A DNA stretch of 64,000 nucleotides from JABDBE01 sp963832245 (lineage in GTDB: Bacteria > Acidobacteriota > Terriglobia > Terriglobales > Acidobacteriaceae), in the NCBI GenBank assembly GCA_963832245.1, contig CAWHTG010000003.1:310001-374000 (forward strand), written 5' to 3'. Below, piece by piece: positions 16,126 to 24,508 of the stretch. Within the stretch, counting starts at the first letter, position 1, and each line of letters starts with the position of its first letter. The position numbers were made by a program, and so were the translations under genes. The notes under the pieces were generated by a model. The model saw only the letters and a list, made by a program, of their open reading frames with translations. It had not been told where the DNA came from and did no database searches.

Positions 16126-16176
16126 AGCATTTCTTAGCAGGCCGAAACGTAGCAGAGCGACGTTTCTACAGCGCGT

Positions 16177-16668
16177 TTAACTCTTGGCCGCGGGCTTGCT
16201 GCGAACCTCCGGCTCTTTCGTCTTGAGCAGGTCTTTCAACTCAGTCATGAATTCTTGCACATCTTTGAAGTCCAGATAGACCGAGGCGAAGCGCACGTAG
16301 GCCACTTTGTCATACCGGCGCAGACGATTCATAATCAGCTCGCCGAGTTCGCTGGTTTTGCGTTCGCGCTCCGCCGATTCGATTACGAAGCCCTCGGCTT
16401 CATTCACGATTTGCTCCAACTTGCCAATGGGGACGGGACGCTTTTCGCAGGCCCTCAGCAGTCCATTCAATACTTTCTGGCGGTCGAATTTCTCGCGGCG
16501 GCCGTCCTTCTTCACCACCATATAGGGGATTTCGTCGATACGCTCGTAGGTGGTGAAGCGCTTGCTGCACTTCAGGCACTCGCGGCGGCGGCGGATGGAA
16601 TCGGCTTCTTTGCTCTCGCGCGAATCCACCACTTTGTCATTTGCGAACCCGCAGAAGGGACACTTCAT
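16177..16668 (-). CDS. nrdR: Transcriptional repressor NrdR
   Basis: A 163-residue regulator of ribonucleotide reductase genes. The N-terminal zinc ribbon has C3, C6, C31 and C34 around the DSRESKEADSIRRRREC segment, followed by RFTTYERIDEIPYMVVKKDG and the ATP-cone domain. The ATG at 16668 is chosen because it begins exactly at MKCPFC, the family start. The C-terminal tail (about 15 residues, Lys/Glu-rich) is slightly longer than usual. No nrd genes are present in the window. Confidence 0.96.
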   Translation of the reverse strand: MKCPFCGFANDKVVDSRESKEADSIRRRRECLKCSKRFTTYERIDEIPYMVVKKDGRREKFDRQKVLNGLLRACEKRPVPIGKLEQIVNEAEGFVIESAERERKTSELGELIMNRLRRYDKVAYVRFASVYLDFKDVQEFMTELKDLLKTKEPEVRSKPAAKS

Positions 16669-16730
16669 GGCGCTTGCAACGGTGAAGATTGATTGTAGCA
16701 GGGATGCCTGTAGCAGGGACGGACTGCGCA

Positions 16731-17801
16731 TCACGCTGGAGGCGAAGGGGAGAGCTCGGCGCGGGTTTCTTCCTGTTCGGTCTCTTCTGAAAGCTTCCGC
16801 AACGAAAGCCGTTCGCGGTGGGCCAGCAACAGGCCAGCCGGAACTACGGAGACAAACGTAGCGACCCACAATAAAATTCCGCAACTGGCCGCAAGTTCAT
16901 GCGACGCATTGAAGATATGTTGTAGGGCGGAAATCGTGGCCAATTGCGAGCCTCCACCTACGCCGGGCAACTGAATCAGCGAGCCCAACATACTGGAGCC
17001 CATCAGCAGCAAAACTTTGGACACTGTCATGTGCTCGAGCACTGCTCCATAGGAATGCGTGACCTCAAGGTACGCAAGAGCTATGAACCACCACATCAAG
17101 ACCGACACGCCGGACAATTGCAGAAACGACAGCGGACTGTGGATGGTGTCCAGTCCACCGTGGAATTCGCGCACCTTCTGCGCCACACGATGGGCGAAAT
17201 TTGCCGCCAGATGAGCGAAACGAATTTCGATCCAGGCGGCTACTGCGTCTCCGAACTTCGCGATCAAGACCGCTACCAGCGCCAACCCCGCCACCAGTGC
17301 GACCAGAAGAAATCCCCCGACTCGAAGCCGGGGATAGATTTCGGGATTTGGTAGGAACCGCAGTTCGGTTGGAAGGAAGATAGCGAGCACGATTAAGACC
17401 GTGAAGCCCGCAATGTCAAAAATCCGCTCAACCGCCCAAGCTGCCATCTGCGAGGGGAACGTGAGGTTGGTTCGACGCGCGATCAGGTAAGGGCGAATCA
17501 ATTCTCCCGGGCGCCCCAGCAGAGTCAGCCCGGTGAACCCAATCAGCGTCGGGGGAATCAGCCCGAGGGTAGAAGTTTCCGGGCGCACCGGCCGCAGGAA
17601 GATTTTCCAACGCAACGCGCGCAGAAAATAGCTGAGGTAGATCAGGCCGATGGCGGCAAGAATGTGGCGAGGGCTGACCTGCCTCGATTGTTCCCAGAAG
17701 GTAGGCCAGTCAAAATCTTTCCAAGTCCGAAACTGCACGTAGACGAGCGCTGCGAGAATCGCAGTGACGACCGCATAGGCTAGGTAGCGTTTCTTGTCCA
17801 T
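16731..17801 (-). CDS. YbhN/AglD-like membrane protein (lysylphosphatidylglycerol synthase TM family)
   Basis: A 356-residue protein with about eight membrane helices. The early segment YFLRALRWKIFLRP and the later LLGRPGELIRPYLI are hallmarks of this family, as is GSLIQLPGVGGGSQLA. Relatives act as lipid flippases or form the membrane half of MprF; no synthase domain is present here. The start at 17801 (MDKKRY) has GGGAG just upstream. It lies ahead of nrdR in the same direction without an obvious functional link. Confidence 0.85.
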   Translation of the reverse strand: MDKKRYLAYAVVTAILAALVYVQFRTWKDFDWPTFWEQSRQVSPRHILAAIGLIYLSYFLRALRWKIFLRPVRPETSTLGLIPPTLIGFTGLTLLGRPGELIRPYLIARRTNLTFPSQMAAWAVERIFDIAGFTVLIVLAIFLPTELRFLPNPEIYPRLRVGGFLLVALVAGLALVAVLIAKFGDAVAAWIEIRFAHLAANFAHRVAQKVREFHGGLDTIHSPLSFLQLSGVSVLMWWFIALAYLEVTHSYGAVLEHMTVSKVLLLMGSSMLGSLIQLPGVGGGSQLATISALQHIFNASHELAASCGILLWVATFVSVVPAGLLLAHRERLSLRKLSEETEQEETRAELSPSPPA

Positions 17802-17933
17802 TACTCCCGAGATCCCGACCGGAACGGCGCGGCGCAGAGATGCTTCAAGCATTTGCTGCTCTCGCCAAGGTAAATGACGCACGCGCGGGGGTCAATGCTG
17901 TTCAGTTGGTGGTGGGGAAATAAACACTTAACA

Positions 17934-18671
17934 TCATCGCGAAGCTTGCTCTGCTGCATCTGAGAGCGCCGCTTGTTTTACGGTTGGGGTATGGTGTGCC
18001 GGAGTCTTGTGGCTCACAGCCTTCAACGCAGCCGATTTCCGTTCCGCCAGCTTCTTACGATTGAAATCACGAATGATGCGCGCAACGTAAGCTTGAGTTT
18101 CATAGTATGGGGGAACACCGTGATACTGTTCCACGCGCTGCGGGCCAGCGTTGTAAGCGGCAAGCGCCTTAATCAAATCAAAATTGTAGCGCTCCAGCAA
18201 TTCCCGCAGATAACGAGTGCCACCTTCGAGGTTGTCCCCTGGATCGAAAGAGTTGACCACCCCCAGGCGGGACGCAGTTTGCGGCATGAGCTGCATCAAT
18301 CCTCGAGCTCCTTTGGGCGATACCGCTCTTGGATTAAATCCGCTTTCAGCATGGATCACGCTGTTGATCAGATCCGGATCGAGGTGATGCCGGCTGCTGA
18401 CGGCGTTGATGGCATCATTCATCGGCTGCGAGCCGTGTGCCGCAGTGGGAGCCGGTAGGTCTTGCTCGAAGCGTTCGATATCGCCGGTCGGAACATCTAC
18501 ATATCCGTTACGGTCGGCGCCCAGATAGAGACGCGTCACCGAACCGACTACTTCGCGCCGCTCATGGCGAATGGAAAAGCCGTTGCGCAGCACCGCGAGG
18601 TCTGCCGCGGATGCAAACAACGATGCTCCCAAAAGGCCGAGCCCTAAGGCGAATTGGGCAAATAACTTCAT
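17934..18671 (-). CDS. Lytic transglycosylase, SLT domain
   Basis: A 245-residue exported protein with signal peptide (residues 1-22, cleavage after ASA). The SLT fold covers about 85-195, with catalytic Glu in INSVIHAESGFNPRAVSPKGARGLMQLMPQTA and the AYNAGPQRVEQYHGVPPY motif. It cleaves the glycan strands of peptidoglycan, making anhydro-muropeptides. A basic, His-rich tail follows. Stand-alone gene on the minus strand. Confidence 0.93.
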   Translation of the reverse strand: MKLFAQFALGLGLLGASLFASAADLAVLRNGFSIRHERREVVGSVTRLYLGADRNGYVDVPTGDIERFEQDLPAPTAAHGSQPMNDAINAVSSRHHLDPDLINSVIHAESGFNPRAVSPKGARGLMQLMPQTASRLGVVNSFDPGDNLEGGTRYLRELLERYNFDLIKALAAYNAGPQRVEQYHGVPPYYETQAYVARIIRDFNRKKLAERKSAALKAVSHKTPAHHTPTVKQAALSDAAEQASR

Positions 18672-18755
18672 ACGAAGAAATGAACGATCAAATCGAACCA
18701 GCTTGCGATCCTTATGAGCCTGCCGCTCTAGACGCGCTCTGCCCGCAACCGCCCG

Positions 18756-19625
18756 CTAGACCCCGACCCGCGTCCCCAGAACTTGCTCGATTGCAGCGGC
18801 TACCCCGTTCTGGTCGTTGCCCAGGGTGACGGCCCAGCCTCTTCCCCGCAGTTCTTCGGATGCATTTCCCATGATAAACGGAAGCCCGGCGAAGGCAAGC
18901 ATTTCAATGTCGTTATAGTTATCACCAATGGCCATGACCTGTTCGCGGGGGATGCCGCGGTAATTGGCCCATCGCTCGAGGGCGTGCCCTTTGGAGCATC
19001 CCTGGTTCAGCACATCGACGATCGAGAGATCGCGCACGGGATATTCAGTCCGTAGCACGGTAATGTCTCTTTCCAGCCCACTTGCAGCCAGTACGTCCAG
19101 CGCCTGATGCATGCGCTCGATCCGCCCGCAGAACATGGCTTGGACCGGATCGGTAGTCAGAGACTTTTCTATGGGAATGACGAAATCAATATATTGCAGA
19201 TTCTTCTCCAGCCAACGTTGAATGCTCTCGTTCAAATCGCGCATGTGCTCGAGGACCACGGCGCCTTTGTTCTCGGTATCGAAAGTGAGTACCGTATTTC
19301 CACGAAACTCCCGCATCCTGGTGCAGAGTTTGCGGCAAGTTTCCGCGGGAAGCATATCGCGATGAAAAGTTTCGCCGGAAAGTGATCGGGTGATGGCGCC
19401 ATTCGAACTGATCAGCCAAAGATCAAAGCCAAGTTGCTCGGCGATCGGCAAAGCAAACCTGTGCCGCCGCCCGGTTACGAGTATGACCTCGACGCCCTCC
19501 TGATGGGCCCGGCGCAACGCCGCCAAGTCTGCCTCTGAGATGTGAAATTCTGGATTGAGCAACGTGCCGTCGATATCGGCAGCCAGCAGACGGATAGGAG
19601 GTCTCACCACATAAGATTTTAGCAC
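18756..19625 (-). CDS. Cof-type HAD hydrolase (HAD-IIB)
   Basis: A 289-residue phosphatase. Motif I is LLAADIDGTLL with the two catalytic Asp at about residues 17 and 19; motif II is ILVTGR; the C-terminal motif AIGDNYNDIEML holds the metal-binding Asp residues. The large C2 cap between about residues 90 and 200 places it in the Cof/YbiV group that dephosphorylates sugar phosphates, FMN or similar. The substrate is not predictable. Confidence 0.93.
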   Translation of the reverse strand: MLKSYVVRPPIRLLAADIDGTLLNPEFHISEADLAALRRAHQEGVEVILVTGRRHRFALPIAEQLGFDLWLISSNGAITRSLSGETFHRDMLPAETCRKLCTRMREFRGNTVLTFDTENKGAVVLEHMRDLNESIQRWLEKNLQYIDFVIPIEKSLTTDPVQAMFCGRIERMHQALDVLAASGLERDITVLRTEYPVRDLSIVDVLNQGCSKGHALERWANYRGIPREQVMAIGDNYNDIEMLAFAGLPFIMGNASEELRGRGWAVTLGNDQNGVAAAIEQVLGTRVGV

Positions 19626-19633
19626 CCCTGCAA

Positions 19634-19662
19634 ATGGAGGACGGGCGTCTCGCCCGTCCAGC
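19634..19662. repeat. GGACGGGCG palindrome
   Basis: GGACGGGCGTCTCGCCCGTCC is a perfect 9-bp inverted repeat with a 3-base loop, matching copies near 5835 and 30520. It is placed between divergent genes, so it is not a terminator for either. Confidence 0.85.
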
Positions 19663-19676
19663 CGCCACTACCATGC

Positions 19677-19682
19677 TATAGT
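19677..19682 (+). promoter_or_regulatory. -10-like box TATAGT before the TPR gene
   Basis: TATAGT lies 11 bases before the ATG at 19694, so a transcript from it would have a leader of about 5 bases and no ribosome-binding site, as at the ferredoxin gene. No clear -35 box. Confidence 0.35.
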
Positions 19683-19693
19683 CCGATCAAAGC

Positions 19694-20431
19694 ATGGGAT
19701 CGCTAATTTTCTTATTCTTTCCCTGGGGCCTGATTCTCCAGGCGGTGGCCATTGTTCACTTCATTCGCCGTCGCCCCGACGGCTATTGGCTGTGGATCAT
19801 TATTTTCTTCGGTGGGCTGGGGGCACTGATCTACATTGCCGCTGAAGTAATTCCCGATGCTGGCCTGATGCGCCAGTCGTTCAAAGTATTTCCCCGGCGC
19901 AGGAGGATTCACGAACTCGAGTCGGCAATTCTGGACAATCCCTCCGCCGGGAATTATGAGGAACTGGCCGACCTGTATCTCGAAGAAGGGAACTACGCCC
20001 GCGCTCGCCAATGTTACGACAAGGCGATCTCCTCGCGGACCGATTCGCCGGACCCGTTCTATCGCCGGGGGATGGCGGCAACATTCATGGGCGACTTCGC
20101 TGCAGCCGTGCCCGACCTTGAGCGCGTCGTCTCGCAGGATCCCAAGTACGACTTTCAGCGCGCAGCCGCACTGTTAGCTCACGCCTACGCCAACACGGGC
20201 CAGCCCGATAAAGCTCAAGCACTGTTTCGCGAGGTCACGAAAATTTCCACTTCGTCAGAAACCTATTACAACTACGCCTGCTTTCTGGCGGCGCAGCAGC
20301 GCAACGCGGAGGCTCGGGTGTGGGCGCAGCGAATCTTGGACAAGAAGCCGACCATGCCCGGATACCTGCGCCGACGGGAGCGGCCCTGGTTTCGCAAAGC
20401 AGCGGCTCTGCTGAAACGTTTGCCCGTGTAG
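19694..20431 (+). CDS. Membrane-anchored TPR-repeat protein
   Basis: A 245-residue protein with two N-terminal membrane helices (about 3-23 and 32-52), then at least three TPR units with the patterns YEELADLYLEEGNYARARQCYDKA, PFYRRGMAATFMGDFAAAVPDLERV and LLAHAYANTGQPDKAQALFREV. The repeats face the cytoplasm or periplasm and should bind partner proteins. It stands alone, divergent from the HAD gene. Function unknown. Confidence 0.85.
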   Translation: MGSLIFLFFPWGLILQAVAIVHFIRRRPDGYWLWIIIFFGGLGALIYIAAEVIPDAGLMRQSFKVFPRRRRIHELESAILDNPSAGNYEELADLYLEEGNYARARQCYDKAISSRTDSPDPFYRRGMAATFMGDFAAAVPDLERVVSQDPKYDFQRAAALLAHAYANTGQPDKAQALFREVTKISTSSETYYNYACFLAAQQRNAEARVWAQRILDKKPTMPGYLRRRERPWFRKAAALLKRLPV

Positions 20432-20503
20432 GCGCGAGCGTCCGCACTCGTGCTGCAGTTTTATCCAGTACAGCACGGGCGATGACGCCCGCGCCTACAT
20501 TTA
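20431..20503. repeat. Inverted GTAGGCGCGAGCGTC repeat between convergent genes
   Basis: GTAGGCGCGAGCGTCCGCACTCGTGCTG and CAGCACGGGCGATGACGCCCGCGCCTAC form a long stem around a short AT-rich loop. It separates convergent genes and could act as a bidirectional terminator. Confidence 0.75.
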
Positions 20504-20530
20504 GCTGAGCCTGCTCGAGCGTGCTCCTGC

Positions 20531-21823
20531 TCAGGCAGCGGACGGAATCTCCTCCGAGACCATGGTTGAGTCCGCGGGAGGAGCCGGTGTCAACAGCGGC
20601 CAGCCTCGTCGCAGCACATAATCGAGCCACGCGCCGGCCATTTGCGAGGTGAGCACGGCTGCCAACACCAGAGTCGTATAAAACTTTGGGCTGATGATCC
20701 CGGCGTCAAATGCCACGCTGGCCAGCACGATCCCTGGCCCGCCGCGCGCGTTGGTTGTTATTGCGAGATTGATCAGGTCCAACCCGCGGAACCCTGCGAG
20801 GTGACCTGCCAGAGACACAGAAAGAATCTTGACGATGCAACTTCCGACGATAAACGCGACCACCATCCACAACGAGAAGCCGTGCACCAAGTCGAGTTTC
20901 AATCCCACAATGGCGAAGTAGACAGGAATGAAGAACGCGAACGATATTTTTCCGATGGCGTCGAGCGCCTCTGAGAAGAGTCTGCGTTTCTTGTGCACCA
21001 CGGCGAAGCCAGCCAAAAATGCGGCAAATACCAGGCTGACATTCAGGGCGCCCGCGACCACGCAATATCCCAGAAGGACGGCGATCGCGTAAGCCACCGG
21101 CGAGTGCTTGGCCATTATGTTAAAGCGTGATTTGTTGATTCGCTTTACGACTCGAGGAGCGATGGTTAACCCAACCCCGAAAAATCCGATCGTGGTGATC
21201 AGGTGATACGACATTTGCCGAACATTGAGCGCGGTCTTGCCAGCCATCGCCGTTGCCACGGCCAGCGCTAGCCACAAAGCGATGTCTTCCAGCACGGCGA
21301 CGCCCAGAACCAGCCGTGCGAAGCGGGTGTGAAGAATCTTCAAGTCGGCGAAAATTTTCGAAACTACCGGAACCGAAGTTACGGCTATTCCAACGGCGAG
21401 AATGATGATCAGAGAGATGCGATTACCGTTGGGGCCAGCGAGCGCGGGTCCAACCAGCCGCGGACCCAGCACCAGCCCAACGATAAATGGTATGCCGGTG
21501 CCCACAATAGCAAGCCAACCGACTTCGCGGCGCTCTTCGCGGCTGAACAGTTGGCGGGTTTCCGCGCCGGAGAGGAACATCAGCAACAGTAAACCGAGCC
21601 AGTAAACAAAATTCAAAATGTTTAGCTGATGCTTCGTGGCTTCGATCAACCCCGACGCCAATGGCAATCGGCCCAGTAGAGCGGGACCCAGTACGACGCC
21701 GGCCAGGATTTCTCCCACCACTTTGGGCTGGCGGAGTTTCACGAAGAAGTAGCCGAGCAACTGTGCCAGCCCGACGAGAAGTAGCAATATGAAAAGAATC
21801 GAAGTCAGATCGGAGTTGGACAC
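20531..21823 (-). CDS. Cation:proton antiporter, CPA2 family
   Basis: A 430-residue protein with about twelve membrane helices. The segments KLRQPKVVGEILAGVVLGP, AVTSVPVVSKIFADLKIL and VLGVAVLEDIALWLALAVATA are the KefB/NapA-type signatures; the paired acidic site reads VLEDIALW. Such proteins exchange Na+ or K+ for H+. No TrkA-N regulatory domain is attached. The GTG at 21823 has GGGGAT upstream; an open frame back to 21994 would overlap the next gene and shows no family similarity. Confidence 0.88.
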   Translation of the reverse strand: MSNSDLTSILFILLLLVGLAQLLGYFFVKLRQPKVVGEILAGVVLGPALLGRLPLASGLIEATKHQLNILNFVYWLGLLLLMFLSGAETRQLFSREERREVGWLAIVGTGIPFIVGLVLGPRLVGPALAGPNGNRISLIIILAVGIAVTSVPVVSKIFADLKILHTRFARLVLGVAVLEDIALWLALAVATAMAGKTALNVRQMSYHLITTIGFFGVGLTIAPRVVKRINKSRFNIMAKHSPVAYAIAVLLGYCVVAGALNVSLVFAAFLAGFAVVHKKRRLFSEALDAIGKISFAFFIPVYFAIVGLKLDLVHGFSLWMVVAFIVGSCIVKILSVSLAGHLAGFRGLDLINLAITTNARGGPGIVLASVAFDAGIISPKFYTTLVLAAVLTSQMAGAWLDYVLRRGWPLLTPAPPADSTMVSEEIPSAA

Positions 21824-21932
21824 GTTGATCCCCGCGACTTTAGATGCCTTCAGCGAGGGAGGGTTGGTCGGGTAGTCGAAGCAGAACCCGAACTTCGGTG
21901 CAAGATCCTCTGTAGGAGAGCGGGAGGTCTCG

Positions 21933-22604
21933 TTAATTGGACGCGAGATAATCTTGCACGGCGCGCTGCGTTTGAAGATCGAGCGCTTCGCCAAATTGGG
22001 TGAGGTCTTGAATCAGCAAGTGCGGATCCATCTGTCGAAGATGTTCCTGAGCCAGGGCGAAAACACAGCGGCGGACGAGGTTGTATTCTTCGATCAACCC
22101 CATCGGGGTGAATCCTTGACTTTGCCGCATACGCCCATGTTGCTCGGCTGCTTTCATAGGCACGCTCGCCATGTCCTTCACGCTTAACTTCATGACCTTC
22201 ATGGTTTCTTCGATTAATGACACGATGGGCGCCGTTCGTTTCTTGGGAGCTATTTTGACCCGGTTGAGATTGGGGTCGGCTTGGCTATGCGTCAGCCATT
22301 CTTTCCGAATTCGGTCACGATTTTGCTTCATGAGAATATTGAGCCGCTTGGCCGCACTGGCTGGACGCGAACGCCCGCTCTCGGCGGCGGATGAACCGCG
22401 CCCCAGTTGCTGGTCGATCTCGTCCAGCGCCTGGCGCAACGCGCCTTCGACTTCGCTCGACCGCCGGTCCCCGCGGGCAACTCGGCTTACATAGGAGGCA
22501 TCCACTCCAAGCTTTCGGGCGATTCTTACGTAAAGTCCGCGATATAATGTTTGCGGGGATTGTTTTCCCAGATTAGCGTTTGTGTTAGAATTGTCACGGT
22601 ACAT
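21933..22604 (-). CDS. Putative regulator with N-terminal HTH and RsbRD-like domain
   Basis: A 223-residue protein. Residues 25-60 (RIARKLGVDASYVSRVARGDRRS) look like an XRE/LacI-type helix-turn-helix. The C-terminal part resembles the all-helical RsbRD N-terminal type sensor fold, with IRKEWLTHSQ at its start and GLIEEYNLVRRCVFALAQEH near its end. It could sense a ligand or partner and act on DNA. It is divergent from the S24-type repressor across 86 bases with two dyads. The domain assignment of the C-terminus is tentative. Confidence 0.65.
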   Translation of the reverse strand: MYRDNSNTNANLGKQSPQTLYRGLYVRIARKLGVDASYVSRVARGDRRSSEVEGALRQALDEIDQQLGRGSSAAESGRSRPASAAKRLNILMKQNRDRIRKEWLTHSQADPNLNRVKIAPKKRTAPIVSLIEETMKVMKLSVKDMASVPMKAAEQHGRMRQSQGFTPMGLIEEYNLVRRCVFALAQEHLRQMDPHLLIQDLTQFGEALDLQTQRAVQDYLASN

Positions 22605-22624
22605 GACAACCTTTCCTAAAGACC

Positions 22625-22671
22625 GGCGACCAGGATGTCGCCTAACGCGGATGTTAAACCAGCCGCGTTAG
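22625..22671. promoter_or_regulatory. Two operator-like dyads between divergent regulators
   Basis: GGCGAC-N6-GTCGCC (22625-22642) and CTAACGCGG-N12-CCGCGTTAG (22642-22671) are perfect inverted repeats in the 86-base region between two regulator genes. They are good candidates for binding sites of one or both products. Confidence 0.65.
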
Positions 22672-22690
22672 TCCAGTCTAGCAGGCGGGT

Positions 22691-23452
22691 ATGAGTAATA
22701 CAAGCGATCCGACGATGGAATGGGCGAGACGGATCCTCGCCCTCCGCCGCCGCCTGAAAATGAGCCAATCTGAGCTGGGCAGGCAGATGAACGCTTCTGC
22801 CATGGCCGTTTCCCGTTGGGAGCGTGGCGCTCAGGAACCGCCCGCAAATGTGTACATCCAGTTAGGCAACCTCACCGGAGATCCCGAGTGCTGGTATTTC
22901 TGGGGACAGGCTGGACTGAGCAGTGACGATTTGATGCGGGTAATGCCGGCAGTCAAATCGCGCATGCGTCAGGACCGCAGGGTTAAGCTTGAAGTTGTTC
23001 ATGCCGGATCGCGCCGCACTCCAAGGCGCGCGGATGAACTGGTTGCCATACCCGTTCTGCCCATCGTGGCAGCCGCCCATGGAGGCACCGGAGACCCAGT
23101 GGATAAGCTTAAGCAGGTTCCTCCGGAATCGATGTTGGCTGCGCCCAGTAAGTGGTGTCCCAACCCGGCCGACACCAGTTGTCTGCGAGTTCGCGGCCGC
23201 TCCATGATGCCGTTAATTCATGATGGCTACATCGTGGTCATCGACACCTCGCAGACCAATCACCCCAAGCTCTACGGCCAGATCGTGGTAGCGGCCCACA
23301 AGGAATACGGCCTGATAGTATCCCGCTTGCAACGCTTCGACCACACCGAGGTCTTAGTTCCGGAAAACCGGGAGTATGAAGCGAGCGCTGTTTCCACCAA
23401 CGGATGGCGGATCGTGGCCAAGATCCTGTGGTGGATTGGCCGGCCGGCTTGA
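22691..23452 (+). CDS. XRE-type HTH repressor with an S24 (LexA/CI-like) C-terminal domain
   Basis: A 253-residue protein. The N-terminal HTH (about 12-65) includes MSQSELGRQMNASAMAVSRWERG. The C-terminal fold has the S24 segment CLRVRGRSMMPLIHDGYIVVID with the nucleophile Ser after G-R. In LexA the catalytic Lys sits in a V-K-R-L motif; the equivalent segment here is LIVSRLQRF, with Ser in place of Lys. So DNA binding and dimerisation are likely but RecA-stimulated self-cleavage is doubtful. It probably controls itself and the divergent gene. Confidence 0.85.
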   Translation: MSNTSDPTMEWARRILALRRRLKMSQSELGRQMNASAMAVSRWERGAQEPPANVYIQLGNLTGDPECWYFWGQAGLSSDDLMRVMPAVKSRMRQDRRVKLEVVHAGSRRTPRRADELVAIPVLPIVAAAHGGTGDPVDKLKQVPPESMLAAPSKWCPNPADTSCLRVRGRSMMPLIHDGYIVVIDTSQTNHPKLYGQIVVAAHKEYGLIVSRLQRFDHTEVLVPENREYEASAVSTNGWRIVAKILWWIGRPA

Positions 23453-23477
23453 CTTTTTCCCAGACACCTTCTGCAAA

Positions 23478-24143
23478 CTAATCCGCCGCTGCCTGCGCCA
23501 CCTGAACGATGTTATTGCGCACCGCATAGAGCACCAAATCGCTCACTGAGTGCAGGTGAAGCTTTCGCATGATATTGGAGCGATGCGTCTCCGCAGTCTT
23601 GACCGCCAAACCCAGCGCCACCGCGACTTCCTTGGTACTGCTGCCTTCGGCCAGCAACTGCACCACCTCGCGTTCCCGTGGAGTCAGCGGATTGCGGTTC
23701 GCGGCAAACGGCGTTCCTCCTCGCAAATAGCCCTCTAATATCATGGCTGACACCTTTGAAGTGAAATAGGTCTTGTTCCGCAGCAAAGCCTCGATCGCGG
23801 CTTCCAGTTCACAAACCGAATCGGACTTAAGGAGAAACCCGCGGGCGCCAGCGTTCAGAACATCACGGATAAGGTCGTCGGAATCGTGCAGGGTGAGCAC
23901 GAGGACTTTTATGGAGGGATTGGCCCTCACGATCTGGTCGGTTGCCTCCAGTCCGTTCAGGCCGGGCATGCTGATATCCATGACGACGACGTCTGGCATT
24001 AACTGCGCCGCTTGTTCTACCGCCTCGCGTCCATTGCAAGCCTCTCCGCACACCTGCCATTCGGACTTTTGTTTCAGGATGGCAATGAGACCCTTGCGTA
24101 CCACCTCGTGATCATCAGCGACCAAGATGCGAAATGCTGCCAC
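23478..24143 (-). CDS. NarL/FixJ-type response regulator
   Basis: A 221-residue two-domain regulator. The receiver has the acidic pair in RILVADDHE, phospho-acceptor D56 in VVVMDISMPG, and the Thr and Lys of LVLTLHD and FLLKSD. The LuxR-type DNA-binding domain starts LTPREREVVQLLAEGSSTKEVA. The GTG at 24143 is chosen because AGGAGGT lies 5 bases upstream and the next residues are AAFRILVADD. No histidine kinase is encoded nearby, so it is an orphan here. The targets are not visible. Confidence 0.93.
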   Translation of the reverse strand: MAAFRILVADDHEVVRKGLIAILKQKSEWQVCGEACNGREAVEQAAQLMPDVVVMDISMPGLNGLEATDQIVRANPSIKVLVLTLHDSDDLIRDVLNAGARGFLLKSDSVCELEAAIEALLRNKTYFTSKVSAMILEGYLRGGTPFAANRNPLTPREREVVQLLAEGSSTKEVAVALGLAVKTAETHRSNIMRKLHLHSVSDLVLYAVRNNIVQVAQAAAD

Positions 24144-24508
24144 AGGACACCTCCTAGGAAACTGCTTATGGATCCCAAGCTGCGCGAGACAGCGCGACCA
24201 CGACTCAGGCCTGCCCACACCTGGACGCAGGCAACCCGAATCTCGTATGGAATTTTTCGCCAGAGAGTGATTTCAGCAGCGCGATTCGACCTTGCGTTAC
24301 TTAGGGCACCCCCGTTGCCAAATCAATAAACTCCGTAGATTCGCGAGTTTAATTGCGTATGAACGTGCCGGGCTATGTAATTTTTACTAAGGGATACAGC
24401 AAACACTCCCTTCTATTGAAATGTGACGGCGCAGCCGATGCACGACAGCAGAACCGTTGCCGCGTTGACATTTGACTGAGCTGGTTCTATCGTTGCCCAC
24501 CGACAGCG
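24144..24508. other. Divergent intergenic region
   Basis: About 365 bases between the response regulator and the DUF2252 gene. It must contain both promoters. I see no clear consensus promoter, hairpin or small gene. The section from 24320 to 24420 is AT-richer than its surroundings. Confidence 0.5.
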
